DNA of 64,000 nt, from positions 299,470 through 363,469 of the forward strand of contig JAMPGX010000001.1 of the NCBI GenBank assembly GCA_023663725.1. The letters are read 5' to 3'. Shown one piece after another: positions 18,486 to 27,191 of the stretch. The position numbers and the translations under genes are program-made. Numbering within the stretch: position 1 is the first letter of the stretch; each line of letters opens with the position of its first letter. Source of the stretch: a bacterium. GTDB taxonomy: Bacteria > Bacillota > Clostridia > Lachnospirales > Lachnospiraceae. The notes beneath the pieces were generated by a model. The model made no database searches. It was not told where the DNA came from and saw only the letters and a list, made by a program, of their open reading frames with translations.

Positions 18486-18728
18486 CTAATCCAATTCCAG
18501 GTCCAGTCTGCGGAACAAGTCATCTTCAAAGAAGTCCGCTAATGACATATTCAGACCACTGCATATCTTCTGCACCGTCTCTATTCCCGTGTTACGGGTA
18601 AGCCCATACACAATATTTTTTAAGGTGGATGGATTCATGCCGGCCAGCATAGCAAGATGATTTACAGAGATCTGGTGTTTTTTACACAGCCCGTTGATCC
18701 TCAAAACGACTGCTTCCTGAGCCTTCAT
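18486..18728 (-). CDS. Small XRE-family HTH regulator
   Basis: 80-residue Cro/CI-type DNA-binding protein. The helix-turn-helix is in ISVNHLAMLAGMNPSTLKNI (about 20-40) and the C-terminal segment (GIETVQKICSGLNMSLADFF) completes the five-helix fold. There is no sensor domain. The ATG at 18728 has GGAG six bases upstream; an in-frame GTG lies 12 bases further up. Three direct 12-bp repeats lie immediately before the start, a probable autoregulatory operator. Confidence 0.85.
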   Translation of the reverse strand: MKAQEAVVLRINGLCKKHQISVNHLAMLAGMNPSTLKNIVYGLTRNTGIETVQKICSGLNMSLADFFEDDLFRRLDLELD

Positions 18729-18741
18729 CCTCTTCTCCACC

Positions 18742-18777
18742 CGTTACTCTATCAGTTATCCTATCTATTATCCTATC
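18742..18777 (-). repeat. Three tandem 12-bp iterons upstream of the XRE gene
   Basis: On the minus strand GATAGGATAATA, GATAGGATAACT and GATAGAGTAACG follow one another without a gap, ending 13 bases before the XRE start codon. The 12-bp period, just over one helical turn, is typical of a repeated protein-binding site. Confidence 0.65.
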
Positions 18778-18808
18778 AAGATTGTACAAGGCACTAATAA
18801 GATATGTA

Positions 18809-18822
18809 GCCCGTATACGGGC
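18809..18822. promoter_or_regulatory. 14-bp perfect palindrome between fbp and the XRE gene
   Basis: GCCCGTATACGGGC is a perfect palindrome without a T-run, about 30 bp from the iterons. It could be an operator half-site pair or a short hairpin 3' of fbp. Nothing else is recognisable in 18778-18944. Confidence 0.35.
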
Positions 18823-18944
18823 GGTTATAGAGTTTGTGGAAATGTTTTCGTACAGCTGCATCTATTTTATTTTGTATGGAATGTTTGGTTACTATCCCTC
18901 CTCGCTTGAATATTCAGACAATTGTTATGCCACCGACTTTGCAA

Positions 18945-20861
18945 TTACCCATTTTCCTTGATCAGCCCGCTGCGATATGCCTGCAGCAGCTCCCGCAGAT
19001 CTCTGATCTGTTCCGCCAGATCCGCCCCCTTATCCGTGTCGGAGATATTTGCGCGTCCCTGCAGCTTTTCCACAATCTGAACCTCCGGCGTCTGTCCTGG
19101 ACCGCCGGAGACAAAAGGCTTGTGCTCCGCGAGGCTGAGCCCATGAGAGTCATAAATCAATGTATATCCCGCGATCCCCGTGGCCTTCTGGTATGCCTTG
19201 GAGATGCCCCCATCAATGACAAACAGCTTGCCTCCCGCCTTAACCGGACTCTCGCCGTCCTTGATCTTTACAGGGACATGGCCGTTGATGATATGCCCTT
19301 TTTCCTCATCCATGGAAAAATGTCTTAAAATCATCCGGCATATGTCGGGATCCTTAGAAAATGTGTAATATTGATTATAGTTTTCCCGATGCAGCTCCCT
19401 GTCGTTGACAAAATACTGTTCAAAGAAAGCCAGCTTATCCTTCCCGAAAAGGGGCGAGCAGGGCCCGCACCACAGATACCACATGAGGTCTCTGGCATAG
19501 CCCTCTCTGGAGAAATACGCCCTGTTTACCAGCTCGTTGATCTCATCGAGCAAGGCCTTACCGCAATAATCTCTTCCCTGTATCTCCAGGCATTTAAACA
19601 TGCCCTTCTCATCCATGGGTATACAGCCGTGGAACATCAGATTGCCGTTGCATACCTTGTACATGGAGCCCTTGGAGAGCAGGAATTTAATATGTCTCTG
19701 CAATTTCTCGCTATGTAGAAACGAGTTGGACAGGATCGCCATCAGCTCCTTTTCTGAAGAGGACAGCTCGGCCGGATGTAAGGGGTCCACCGTTGGAAAC
19801 GCCGTATCCCTGAGCGCATATGTCTTCTGCCCGATCTCTACCGTGCCGCTGGCAAAATCCACCCGGGTAAACAGATCGCGATCCTGCATCCGCCATTCCG
19901 GATGAGCCTGAATCAGACGGGATTCCAGCTTCAACTGGATCACCGAGATGGCCTTGTGCATCTGTGCCGCGAGCTCTCCGTCAATGGGATCATAGATATT
20001 GTCATCATAAGTGTGGGGATAATACAGCGCACATTTATCATCGCCGTAGATCTCTCTGGCAAACACGGCCAGGGCGCGCATATTCAGGCCGTAGCCATCC
20101 TCCAGTAGATCAAAATTATTATATTTAATCGAGATTCTGATCACATTGGCGATCAGCGTCTCATTGCCCGCCGCTGCCCCAATCCAGGAGATATCGTGAT
20201 TCCCCCACTGGATATCCACATCATGCATGTTCATCAGCTCATCCAGGATGACGTCCGGCCTTGGCCCCCTGTCAAAAATATCGCCAATGATGTGCAGCTT
20301 ATCGATGGCCAACGCCTGAATCAGCTTGCAGAGCGACACGATAAAGGTCTCCGCGATATCTGTCTCAATGATCGAACCGATGATTTTCTCATAATAATAA
20401 TCCTTGTTTACATCCTCCGCCACATTTAGGAGCTCATCCACAATATAGCACAATTCGCGCGGAATTCGCTTTCGCACGCGCGAGCGGGTATACTTGGCGG
20501 AGACCGCCTCGCAGACCAGAATCAAACGGTATATGGTCAGACGTTTCCACTCCTCGTCCAGACGACCGTCTCCGCGAAGACGCTTCAGTTCCCGCTCTGG
20601 ATAATAAATCAGATTGGCCAGTTCCTCCCGCTTGGAGCTGGACACCGCTTTCCCCAGCATGAGGTCGATTTTGCTCTTGATCATGCCGGACGCGCTTTTC
20701 AGCATATGCAGGAATGCCTCGGATTCCCCGTGAAGATCGCTGAAGAAGCATTCAGTGCCCTTGGGCAGACTTCTGATCGCCGACAAATTGATGATTTCGC
20801 TGGCCGCACTCTCAATAGAGGGAAATTTCTCCGCCAGCAATTGCAAATATTTCTTATCCAT
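18945..20861 (-). CDS. fbp: Fructose-1,6-bisphosphatase class III
   Basis: Gluconeogenic phosphatase of 638 residues, the length and type found in Firmicutes (B. subtilis Fbp class). Metallophosphatase-like motifs are FFSDLHGE (about 40), LHIIGDIFDRGPRPD (about 195) and IQWGNHDISWIG (about 220). A later conserved block is IINGHVPVK. Sixteen bases separate it from ptsP upstream, so fruK-ptsP-fbp look like one unit handling fructose phosphates and PTS sugar input. Confidence 0.94.
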   Translation of the reverse strand: MDKKYLQLLAEKFPSIESAASEIINLSAIRSLPKGTECFFSDLHGESEAFLHMLKSASGMIKSKIDLMLGKAVSSSKREELANLIYYPERELKRLRGDGRLDEEWKRLTIYRLILVCEAVSAKYTRSRVRKRIPRELCYIVDELLNVAEDVNKDYYYEKIIGSIIETDIAETFIVSLCKLIQALAIDKLHIIGDIFDRGPRPDVILDELMNMHDVDIQWGNHDISWIGAAAGNETLIANVIRISIKYNNFDLLEDGYGLNMRALAVFAREIYGDDKCALYYPHTYDDNIYDPIDGELAAQMHKAISVIQLKLESRLIQAHPEWRMQDRDLFTRVDFASGTVEIGQKTYALRDTAFPTVDPLHPAELSSSEKELMAILSNSFLHSEKLQRHIKFLLSKGSMYKVCNGNLMFHGCIPMDEKGMFKCLEIQGRDYCGKALLDEINELVNRAYFSREGYARDLMWYLWCGPCSPLFGKDKLAFFEQYFVNDRELHRENYNQYYTFSKDPDICRMILRHFSMDEEKGHIINGHVPVKIKDGESPVKAGGKLFVIDGGISKAYQKATGIAGYTLIYDSHGLSLAEHKPFVSGGPGQTPEVQIVEKLQGRANISDTDKGADLAEQIRDLRELLQAYRSGLIKENG

Positions 20862-20877
20862 TCGCTTCTCTCCTCGT

Positions 20878-22506
20878 TTATGACAAATTAAGGCTCCGCA
20901 CCGCCTCCCGCACCTTCAGCACGCAGGAGGGCGCCACGGAGAGTTCATCGATCCCCATGCGCAGGAAGGCTTCCGTGAGGGTGGTATCCGCCGCCAGCTC
21001 GCCGCAGATGCCAATCCATGCCCCATATCTGTGAGCGTTCTCAGCGCTCATCCTGATCAGGCGCAGAACCGCCTCATGATGCGGATCCACAAAGGCTTCC
21101 ACGTCCGGATTCTGCCTGTCGCATGCCAAAGTATACTGTATCAAGTCGTTGGTTCCCACACTGAAGAAATTCACCAGAGGGGCCAGCCGGTCGCTGATGA
21201 CGGCGGCGGCGGGAGTCTCAATCATGATTCCCAGCTCCACATTCTCTGAGAATGGAATGCCCCGCGAACGCAACTCCTCCTTCACCTCCCGACATATATC
21301 CAGGACTTTTTCAAGCTCCGTCTCGCTGATAATCATGGGAAACATTATTCCCATATTGCCGTATGCGGAGGCACGAAACAGCGCTCTAAGCTGCGTCCTG
21401 AAGATTTCTGGCCTGGTGAGACAGACTCGGATGGCGCGGAGCCCCAGAGCGGGATTTATCTCCTTTTTGAATCCCCAATAGTCTGCCTGCTTATCCGCGC
21501 CTATGTCCAACGTCCGAATAATCACCTTCCTGCCCGCCATGCTCTCCAGCACAGTCCTGTAGGCGACAAACTGCTGCTCCTCCGTGGGGTAGCTGCCGCT
21601 CTCCAGATACAGGAATTCACTGCGGAACAGACCGATCCCCTCCGCGTCGTTCATCAGCACCGCGCCTATGTCCTCAACGCCTCCAGCGTTGGCATGGATA
21701 TGAATCCTTGTGCCGTCCAGTGTGATATTCTCCTTGCCCCTTAGCTTCCATAGAAGCCGCCCTTCCTCCTCATGCGCCAGCTGCCTTAACTGGAAGCTCC
21801 TGCTGGTTTCCTCGTCTGGCTCTATGATGATCTCTCCTGTAGCGCCATCCACGATGACCTGGCTACCATCCCGTATCTGCGCGAGGCAATCCTCTCCCAC
21901 CCCTATGACAGCGGGAATATTCATACCCCGAGCCAATATCGCCGTGTGGGAGGCGACGGAGCCGTAGGCCGTCACAAAGGCCAGTACCTTATCCCTGTCC
22001 AGAGTCACTGTCTCGCTGGGCGTCAGATCCAGCGCGCAGACGATCACCTTTTCATCCAGTACTCGCCGTGGGATGGCCGCTCCCCTCAGGCTGGCGATGA
22101 GCCGACTGGAGACATCCCTCACATCGGCGGCTCTGGCCTTCATATAGGCGTCTTCCATGGCGCCAAACTTTTCCGCGAAATGATCAGCCGTCACCGCCAC
22201 GGCATACTCCGCGCTCACGCTCTGACTTTCGAGGATATTGTTGATATGTTCAATGTAGTCGCAGTCATCCAATATCATCATATGTGTCTCGAATATTCGG
22301 GCGCTCTCTCTATCCACCGCCTCAAGCGTACCCTCATATATCTCCTGAAGCTGATTTCTGGCCGTCTCTCTGGCGGCCTTCAATCTTGTCCTCTCTCCTC
22401 CGGCGTCCTGCGCCGCCTTCCTCACATCAGTTTCCGTCTGCCCAAAGACCATTGCTTTTCCCACGGCGACAGCGCCGTGCACACCCTTACCCTGAAATCT
22501 CTTCAT
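20878..22506 (-). CDS. ptsP: Phosphoenolpyruvate-protein phosphotransferase (PTS Enzyme I)
   Basis: Enzyme I passes phosphate from PEP to HPr; about 542 residues, slightly shorter than the usual 570. The phospho-histidine region is GSVASHTAILARGMNIPAV near 190. The PEP-binding TIM barrel carries GIGLFRSEFLYL (near 290), LDIGADKQ (near 350) and the C-terminal PEP-utiliser signature FFSVGTNDLIQYTLACDR. The ATG at 22506 has a weak ribosome site; an in-frame GTG six bases upstream is possible. No ptsH or EII gene is in the window. Confidence 0.94.
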   Translation of the reverse strand: MKRFQGKGVHGAVAVGKAMVFGQTETDVRKAAQDAGGERTRLKAARETARNQLQEIYEGTLEAVDRESARIFETHMMILDDCDYIEHINNILESQSVSAEYAVAVTADHFAEKFGAMEDAYMKARAADVRDVSSRLIASLRGAAIPRRVLDEKVIVCALDLTPSETVTLDRDKVLAFVTAYGSVASHTAILARGMNIPAVIGVGEDCLAQIRDGSQVIVDGATGEIIIEPDEETSRSFQLRQLAHEEEGRLLWKLRGKENITLDGTRIHIHANAGGVEDIGAVLMNDAEGIGLFRSEFLYLESGSYPTEEQQFVAYRTVLESMAGRKVIIRTLDIGADKQADYWGFKKEINPALGLRAIRVCLTRPEIFRTQLRALFRASAYGNMGIMFPMIISETELEKVLDICREVKEELRSRGIPFSENVELGIMIETPAAAVISDRLAPLVNFFSVGTNDLIQYTLACDRQNPDVEAFVDPHHEAVLRLIRMSAENAHRYGAWIGICGELAADTTLTEAFLRMGIDELSVAPSCVLKVREAVRSLNLS

Positions 22507-22531
22507 CGTCACACTCTCATCAAATCGCCAG

Positions 22532-23434
22532 TTACATAAGCTGCTCCAAAAGCCGATATGTCATATTCCGTTCCGCAAGCCCGTCAGAAAAAGCGGCGGC
22601 GCCTCCCGCGGCAGACCCCAGCTTCAGAGCATATTCATAATCGCCGTCCATAGAACCCGCGATAAATCCCGCCACCATAGAATCCCCAGCGCCTACCGTA
22701 TTCACTACCCTGCCCTGACATACGCCGCAGCGGAGGACCTCCCCGCGCGCATTCACCAGCACTGCGCCCTTTTCCGCCATGGAAACCAGCACGTTCACCG
22801 CCCCCATCTCCTTCAGCCTCTGCGCATGACATATGATCTCGTCAATCCCATCAAGGCTCTTCCCGAACATCTCTCCCAACTCATGGTGGTTAGGTTTCAC
22901 CAGAAAAGGGCCATACTCCAACACATTTAAGAGCATATTGCCAGTGGCATCCACCACCACCTTGATCTTTTTCCCTGACTGACGGGCCAGAATATCTTTG
23001 TAGACATCCTGCGACAGACCATCCGGCACGCTCCCTGCAAGCACCAGCATGTCGCCGTCCCGCAGTCTATCCAGCTTTTCATACAGCTGTGTTATCTCCT
23101 CTTTAGAAATCTCGGGCCCCCGCCCGTTGATATCCGTCTCCTGTCCGGACCGGACCTTTACATTGATGCGGGTATATCCCTTTTCCAGATGAACAAAATC
23201 CGTCTCCACGCCGCTTCGGGCCAACTCCTCCTCGATAGCTCGACCGGTAAAACCCGCCACAAACCCCAATGCGCGCGAAGAAATCCCCAATTGGCGCAAC
23301 ACCAGAGAGACATTGATTCCCTTTCCTCCGCAGTATATCTTCTCAGAGGTCATGCGGTTGATGCATCCTACCTGCATATCCTCCACATGTACCACATAGT
23401 CAATTGCAGGATTAAAAGTAACGGTGTATATCAT
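22532..23434 (-). CDS. fruK: 1-phosphofructokinase (PfkB family)
   Basis: Phosphorylates fructose 1-phosphate (or tagatose 6-phosphate) with ATP; 300 residues. Motifs: N-terminal YTVTFNPAIDYVVHV, CGGKGINVSLVLRQLG near 36-50, substrate/ATP region VKPNHHELGEMFG, and the catalytic anion hole GAGDSMVAGF near 250. It lies upstream of ptsP and fbp. The usual FruA permease and DeoR regulator are not adjacent. A TACAAT box lies about 28 bp before the start. Confidence 0.9.
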   Translation of the reverse strand: MIYTVTFNPAIDYVVHVEDMQVGCINRMTSEKIYCGGKGINVSLVLRQLGISSRALGFVAGFTGRAIEEELARSGVETDFVHLEKGYTRINVKVRSGQETDINGRGPEISKEEITQLYEKLDRLRDGDMLVLAGSVPDGLSQDVYKDILARQSGKKIKVVVDATGNMLLNVLEYGPFLVKPNHHELGEMFGKSLDGIDEIICHAQRLKEMGAVNVLVSMAEKGAVLVNARGEVLRCGVCQGRVVNTVGAGDSMVAGFIAGSMDGDYEYALKLGSAAGGAAAFSDGLAERNMTYRLLEQLM

Positions 23435-23571
23435 AATGCCCCCATATACCTTATATTTTTCTCATTGTAGCATAATTGCCCGCGTTTTGCCATCCCTTTC
23501 CCGCTGCAAATATCATACACGATTCGAAGATCCGCAATGCCTCTTACGGAAAACGTGACTAAACATATAAA

Positions 23572-23608
23572 AGAGTATCCTGCAAACATTTTGTTCTCAG
23601 GATACTCT
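23572..23608 (-). terminator. Intrinsic terminator after the FliD-like gene
   Basis: An 11-bp stem AGAGTATCCTG/CAGGATACTCT with a 15-base loop, followed on the minus strand by TTTATATGTTT. It lies 34 bp past the stop of the gene ending at 23642. Confidence 0.7.
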
Positions 23609-23641
23609 TCTATCATTTCCGCCGCTTTCCTGTATACTGCT

Positions 23642-24307
23642 TCATCCCCGAAGGTTGTATCTGCTGCCCGACGGGGTATACAGGCCGCCCGTGGAATTAT
23701 ACTGGCTTCCCAGGCTCTTGATCCCTGCCTCGGCATTGTCGGAAATCCTTCCCGCCAGAAAAGAAACCTTGGAGGAAAAATCTCCGGAGGCTCCCAACAC
23801 TCTCTCCAGAGTATCGACATCCGCCGATTTCAGCTTCTCCCCATCCACCGTTAACTTTCCGTTCTTAGATACGCTGATTCCGGCCTCTGCCAGCGCCTTG
23901 CTGTTCTCTGTCGCCGCCCCCCGCAGCATCTGACAATAGTAGTCGTTGAGAGGACCGGGAGCTGACTGCAGAGCTTTAATCGTATTGTTATACTCCTCTG
24001 CCAGCGCCTCAAGCTCCTTGCATATCTCCTCCGTATTGCCGCTCTCCTTGGCCTTTGCATACAGAGAGCCCTCTCCCTTTGCGGCAAGACTGTCGGCTCT
24101 CTTCTGTAACTGTCCGGCGTTTTTCTCCAGCTTCTCATAATTGTTCTTCTGCTTTGCGTCAGCAGCGCTGTTGCCGCCCTTGTTCAGTGCGGTTAACAGG
24201 CTGTCACCGGAACCGTTGTTGTAGATATGGTTCAAAAGCGATGTGCTGTTGATCGGCACCCCTGTCTTTCTCGCCGTTTCATTTAACATCTGTGTCGTAA
24301 TCCTCAT
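23642..24307 (-). CDS. Orphan FliD C-terminal-like coiled-coil protein
   Basis: 221-residue soluble protein rich in Asn, Ala, Lys and Glu. Helical from about 45 to 150. The segment GISVSKNGKLTVDGEKLKSADVDTLERVLG followed by SFLAGRISDNAEAGIKSL has the pattern of the FliD (flagellar cap) C-terminus. It ends in a Gly/Tyr/Ser-rich tail (TGGLYTPSGSRYNLRG). No flagellar gene is nearby, so a filament-cap role is unsupported. ATG after GAGGAGGAAAAC. It borders the restriction-modification island. Confidence 0.6.
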   Translation of the reverse strand: MRITTQMLNETARKTGVPINSTSLLNHIYNNGSGDSLLTALNKGGNSAADAKQKNNYEKLEKNAGQLQKRADSLAAKGEGSLYAKAKESGNTEEICKELEALAEEYNNTIKALQSAPGPLNDYYCQMLRGAATENSKALAEAGISVSKNGKLTVDGEKLKSADVDTLERVLGASGDFSSKVSFLAGRISDNAEAGIKSLGSQYNSTGGLYTPSGSRYNLRG

Positions 24308-24594
24308 GTTTTCCTCCTCGGCTCATTGTCTATTTTCTGATCACTGTGCTTCCACACCGATTATGCGTAGTCGAACCATGTCCTGACGGCGCGTCCTCAG
24401 TATGATATCACAGTCAATAGATATATCGGGATTGACGAGGGTAAAATAATAAGTATGGCACAAACTGCCTATCAGACTGCACCTAAAGACTATCTGCAAC
24501 TCTGCTGAGCACATTTTCAAAATCCTTATCCACGGCGATCTTGCATCCTTGAGTAAATTAGTTGAAGTCGCATCACAAAGCTGCTCAAGATACA

Positions 24595-25509
24595 TCACAC
24601 GTCTTGTTCTTTTGCTTTAGTCCGTGTTTTCTTTGCAGGAGCAGGAAGCGTAAAGTCGAGAATATATTCAAAAGTCGTGCCCATAGTGATATAGCTACTC
24701 GGCCATCCAAATATACCGATTTTGTTCACTAAGTTGCGCCGATCCCATATGATTGTGTTTCTAAATTCATAGCCAGCGTCTCGCATTGCATTGATGATGT
24801 TTATATGTAAAGGCACCCGTTTTCCATCGATCCATGCGTCTGTTATATTTATAAGAATATGAGCTTTCTCTTGAAAAACAGGCATCATATCCCGAAAGAT
24901 CTCAGATATTTGTTTCTCGAATGAATCAGCATCGAGTGTTCCTAAATCACGAGGATCTTGGCTATACTGCTCGACCTTGCCGAATTGTTCATTTTCACGA
25001 AGGTCACCACGGCGACTTTTATTTTTGCGCTCCCTGTTAAGTATATTGGCATATGGTGGTGATGTGAAAGCCAGTTTAACCGTTCCCAGCGCAACACGAT
25101 TTACGATATTTCTGGCGTCATCACAAAACGCCATTTGCCTACAATGACAGTCAGCAGGAGGCTCCGAAACACGAGAATTTGAAAGGTCAACATACTCCTG
25201 TTTTAAGTCAAAACCTAACGCATTCCGATCCAGATCTTGTGCTGCAAGAAGTGTTGTTCCAGACCCAACAAAAGGATCTAAAACAAGTTCACCTCGGTGG
25301 GTAAACTGTTCAATGACTCTTTTTGCCATAGCAATTGGGAACACAGCAGGATGGACAGACTTATCCCTTACATCTCTCGGCTCGTACATAAACTGCCATA
25401 CACCGATTTGATTCTTCATCCAATCTCTGGCTTCGATACAAGATAGAAATCCTTGTTTACAATCACAAAGGCGTGCATTATCTATACTTATGAAATCGGT
25501 AGTTGACAT
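24595..25509 (-). CDS. DNA methyltransferase M2 (SPPY type, motif I first)
   Basis: SAM-dependent DNA methyltransferase of 304 residues, probably forming N4-methylcytosine. SAM-binding motif I is LDPFVGSGTT (77-86) and catalytic motif IV is TSPPY (149-153); this order differs from its neighbour, where motif IV comes first. Its start overlaps the end of M1 by 22 bp. Base composition is clearly more AT-rich than the flanking housekeeping genes, suggesting transfer. Two methylases in one system usually mean an asymmetric site with each strand modified separately. Confidence 0.9.
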   Translation of the reverse strand: MSTTDFISIDNARLCDCKQGFLSCIEARDWMKNQIGVWQFMYEPRDVRDKSVHPAVFPIAMAKRVIEQFTHRGELVLDPFVGSGTTLLAAQDLDRNALGFDLKQEYVDLSNSRVSEPPADCHCRQMAFCDDARNIVNRVALGTVKLAFTSPPYANILNRERKNKSRRGDLRENEQFGKVEQYSQDPRDLGTLDADSFEKQISEIFRDMMPVFQEKAHILINITDAWIDGKRVPLHINIINAMRDAGYEFRNTIIWDRRNLVNKIGIFGWPSSYITMGTTFEYILDFTLPAPAKKTRTKAKEQDV

Positions 25510-26375
25510 TGTTCAAATTCCCTACTTTCCTTAAATCTACTCTGTGCAAAATCGAAGAATTCTTGATTGATCTCAAATCCAATGCAGTTTCGTTCAAGGC
25601 GATCACTTACGATCCAAGTTGTTCCAGTTCCTAAAAATGGATCGAACACTACACCGTCTTTCGGGCTGCCGCAGAGTACAATTTGCTCAATAAGTTGTTC
25701 TGGGAAGGTTGCTGTGTGACTACCATTCAATGGTTGGGTGTTAATCGCCCAGACATCACCCGGATTTTTCATGCGCCCATTTGCACCAAGAACCTTGATG
25801 GCATCCAAATCAAAGAAATACTTCTTGTTCAGAACGAAATGAAATACATGTTCATATGTATTATTCAGGCGATCAGTCACGCTGGCAGGAATCCGATTTG
25901 GTTTCTGCCAGATAATATCGTCACGCAGCAACCAGCCTCGTTCCTGCATTTCAATAGCAAATCGAGAAGGAATGAGCAGAAGCTGCTTATTCTGATACAG
26001 CTTACCGTTTTGCTTAATCTTTGGCTGAAGTGGCTTAGTCGTAAAATACTTCTCTTTGCGATCCTTTTGTGCCTGCGTAATATTTCCTTCATCGTCTAAA
26101 TACTTATTCCAAGCACCAGCACCTGATCCAAAATATGTGTCACCAACATTGATGAATATGTTGGCAGTGGGTTTTAAGTAAGGACGCAGTTCATCGAAAA
26201 ACTCTGCAAGCCTCGATACATAGGCTTCAGGAGTTTCCTCGGAACCTATTTCTCCTTCTCCGTTATATACTCGTTTGGCCCAATATGGTGGTGATGTTAC
26301 TAACAGATCAATCGAAGCGGGCTCGACCTGTTTTATTAACTCAAGCGTATCGCCACAGGCAATTAAGTGTTTCAT
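25488..26375 (-). CDS. DNA methyltransferase M1 (SPPY type, motif IV first)
   Basis: Second methylase of the island, 295 residues. Catalytic TSPPYW lies at 27-32 and SAM-binding FDPFLGTGTT at 244-253, the beta-class order. PGDVWAINTQPLNGSHTATFP is a further family block. SPPYW favours N4-cytosine methylation, as in the MvaI and BcnI systems, whose nuclease family is encoded next to it. The ATG at 26375 follows AAAGGAGGATATAGA; upstream in-frame codons are ignored. Confidence 0.92.
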   Translation of the reverse strand: MKHLIACGDTLELIKQVEPASIDLLVTSPPYWAKRVYNGEGEIGSEETPEAYVSRLAEFFDELRPYLKPTANIFINVGDTYFGSGAGAWNKYLDDEGNITQAQKDRKEKYFTTKPLQPKIKQNGKLYQNKQLLLIPSRFAIEMQERGWLLRDDIIWQKPNRIPASVTDRLNNTYEHVFHFVLNKKYFFDLDAIKVLGANGRMKNPGDVWAINTQPLNGSHTATFPEQLIEQIVLCGSPKDGVVFDPFLGTGTTWIVSDRLERNCIGFEINQEFFDFAQSRFKESREFEQCQLPIS

Positions 26376-26462
26376 TCTATATCCTCCTTTGGAATGTCTG
26401 CAATACAAAACCAACCTGATTAACCCAGATCATTTATGAACTGGTCTATTGTGGGTCCCCTC

Positions 26463-27180
26463 TTAAACAATTATGTGTTGCTGATACAAGTCGGTCTTCG
26501 CCGCAGGTTTAATCCTGAATTTTGTTCCGTGATTATGTCCTGTGCGTGCATCAAAATCAACATAAATCACTCCTGCTTCAATAAGTTCCAAAAACCGCTC
26601 CAGTGTAGGATCAACATAAGCTTCGATTTCATTATATTTGAAGCACTCGTCTCCAGAGATATACCGCGTTTCAGCTTTTACATACATAAGGTTGTTAAGC
26701 TTTGTACTCAACTTTTGAGAAATGTCTGCAAACGTCCAGTATGGATTTGGATCAATATCTCCTGTGCCGACACCATCTCTTATAAACTTACGCCATTCAG
26801 CATGACGATCATCAATCATTCGATAGTCAAAAGAAATAAAAATGCGTTCATCGTTCCAGTCAACATTGACCTTAAACCCACGGTCACTACACGAAGTAGC
26901 ATTTATAGTTTGACGGAAGCTTCTTTCATTCACAGGATAGAGAGTTCCCGCATCTTGATGAGGCCACCCATAAAGCGGGAGAAGAATCTGAGGAACTATC
27001 CTTGTATTTCGAGGCTTTGGCTCACTATGGAAAAGTGTCAATAGCGATCCCGTTTCGGCTCTCTGGCTTTTCAACTCCCAATCCCCAAAATCGGGTAACT
27101 GGAGATTGTTCTCCGCAACATCCCATTTCTTTTATCTCTTGTAATCTAATTCTAAGCAAATCCAGATCGCGTTCTCTCAT
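26463..27180 (-). pseudogene. MvaI/BcnI-family restriction endonuclease R2, broken by a deletion
   Basis: The start ATG (27180) follows GGAGGTAATAAC and gives MRERDLDLLRIRLQEIKEMG. At about 27120 the frame breaks, and the next frame reads VAENNLQLPDFGDWELKSQR and on to 26463. It matches the MvaI layout: PDFGDWELK with catalytic Asp and Glu-x-Lys, SLLTLFHSEPKP, NPYWTFADISQKL, VDFDARTGHNHGTKF. Compared with R1 about 24 codons are missing at the junction, including the helix with the first catalytic Glu. The product is therefore both frameshifted and incomplete. Confidence 0.8.
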
Positions 27181-27191
27181 GTTATTACCTC

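Noticed and set aside
24341-24598. 85-codon minus frame overlapping the M2 stop (GTG/ATG start)
   Set aside because: No ribosome site and no recognisable sequence. In another frame a short stretch (CKIAVDKDFENVLSRVADSL) looks more protein-like, so this is probably the eroded edge of the island rather than a gene.
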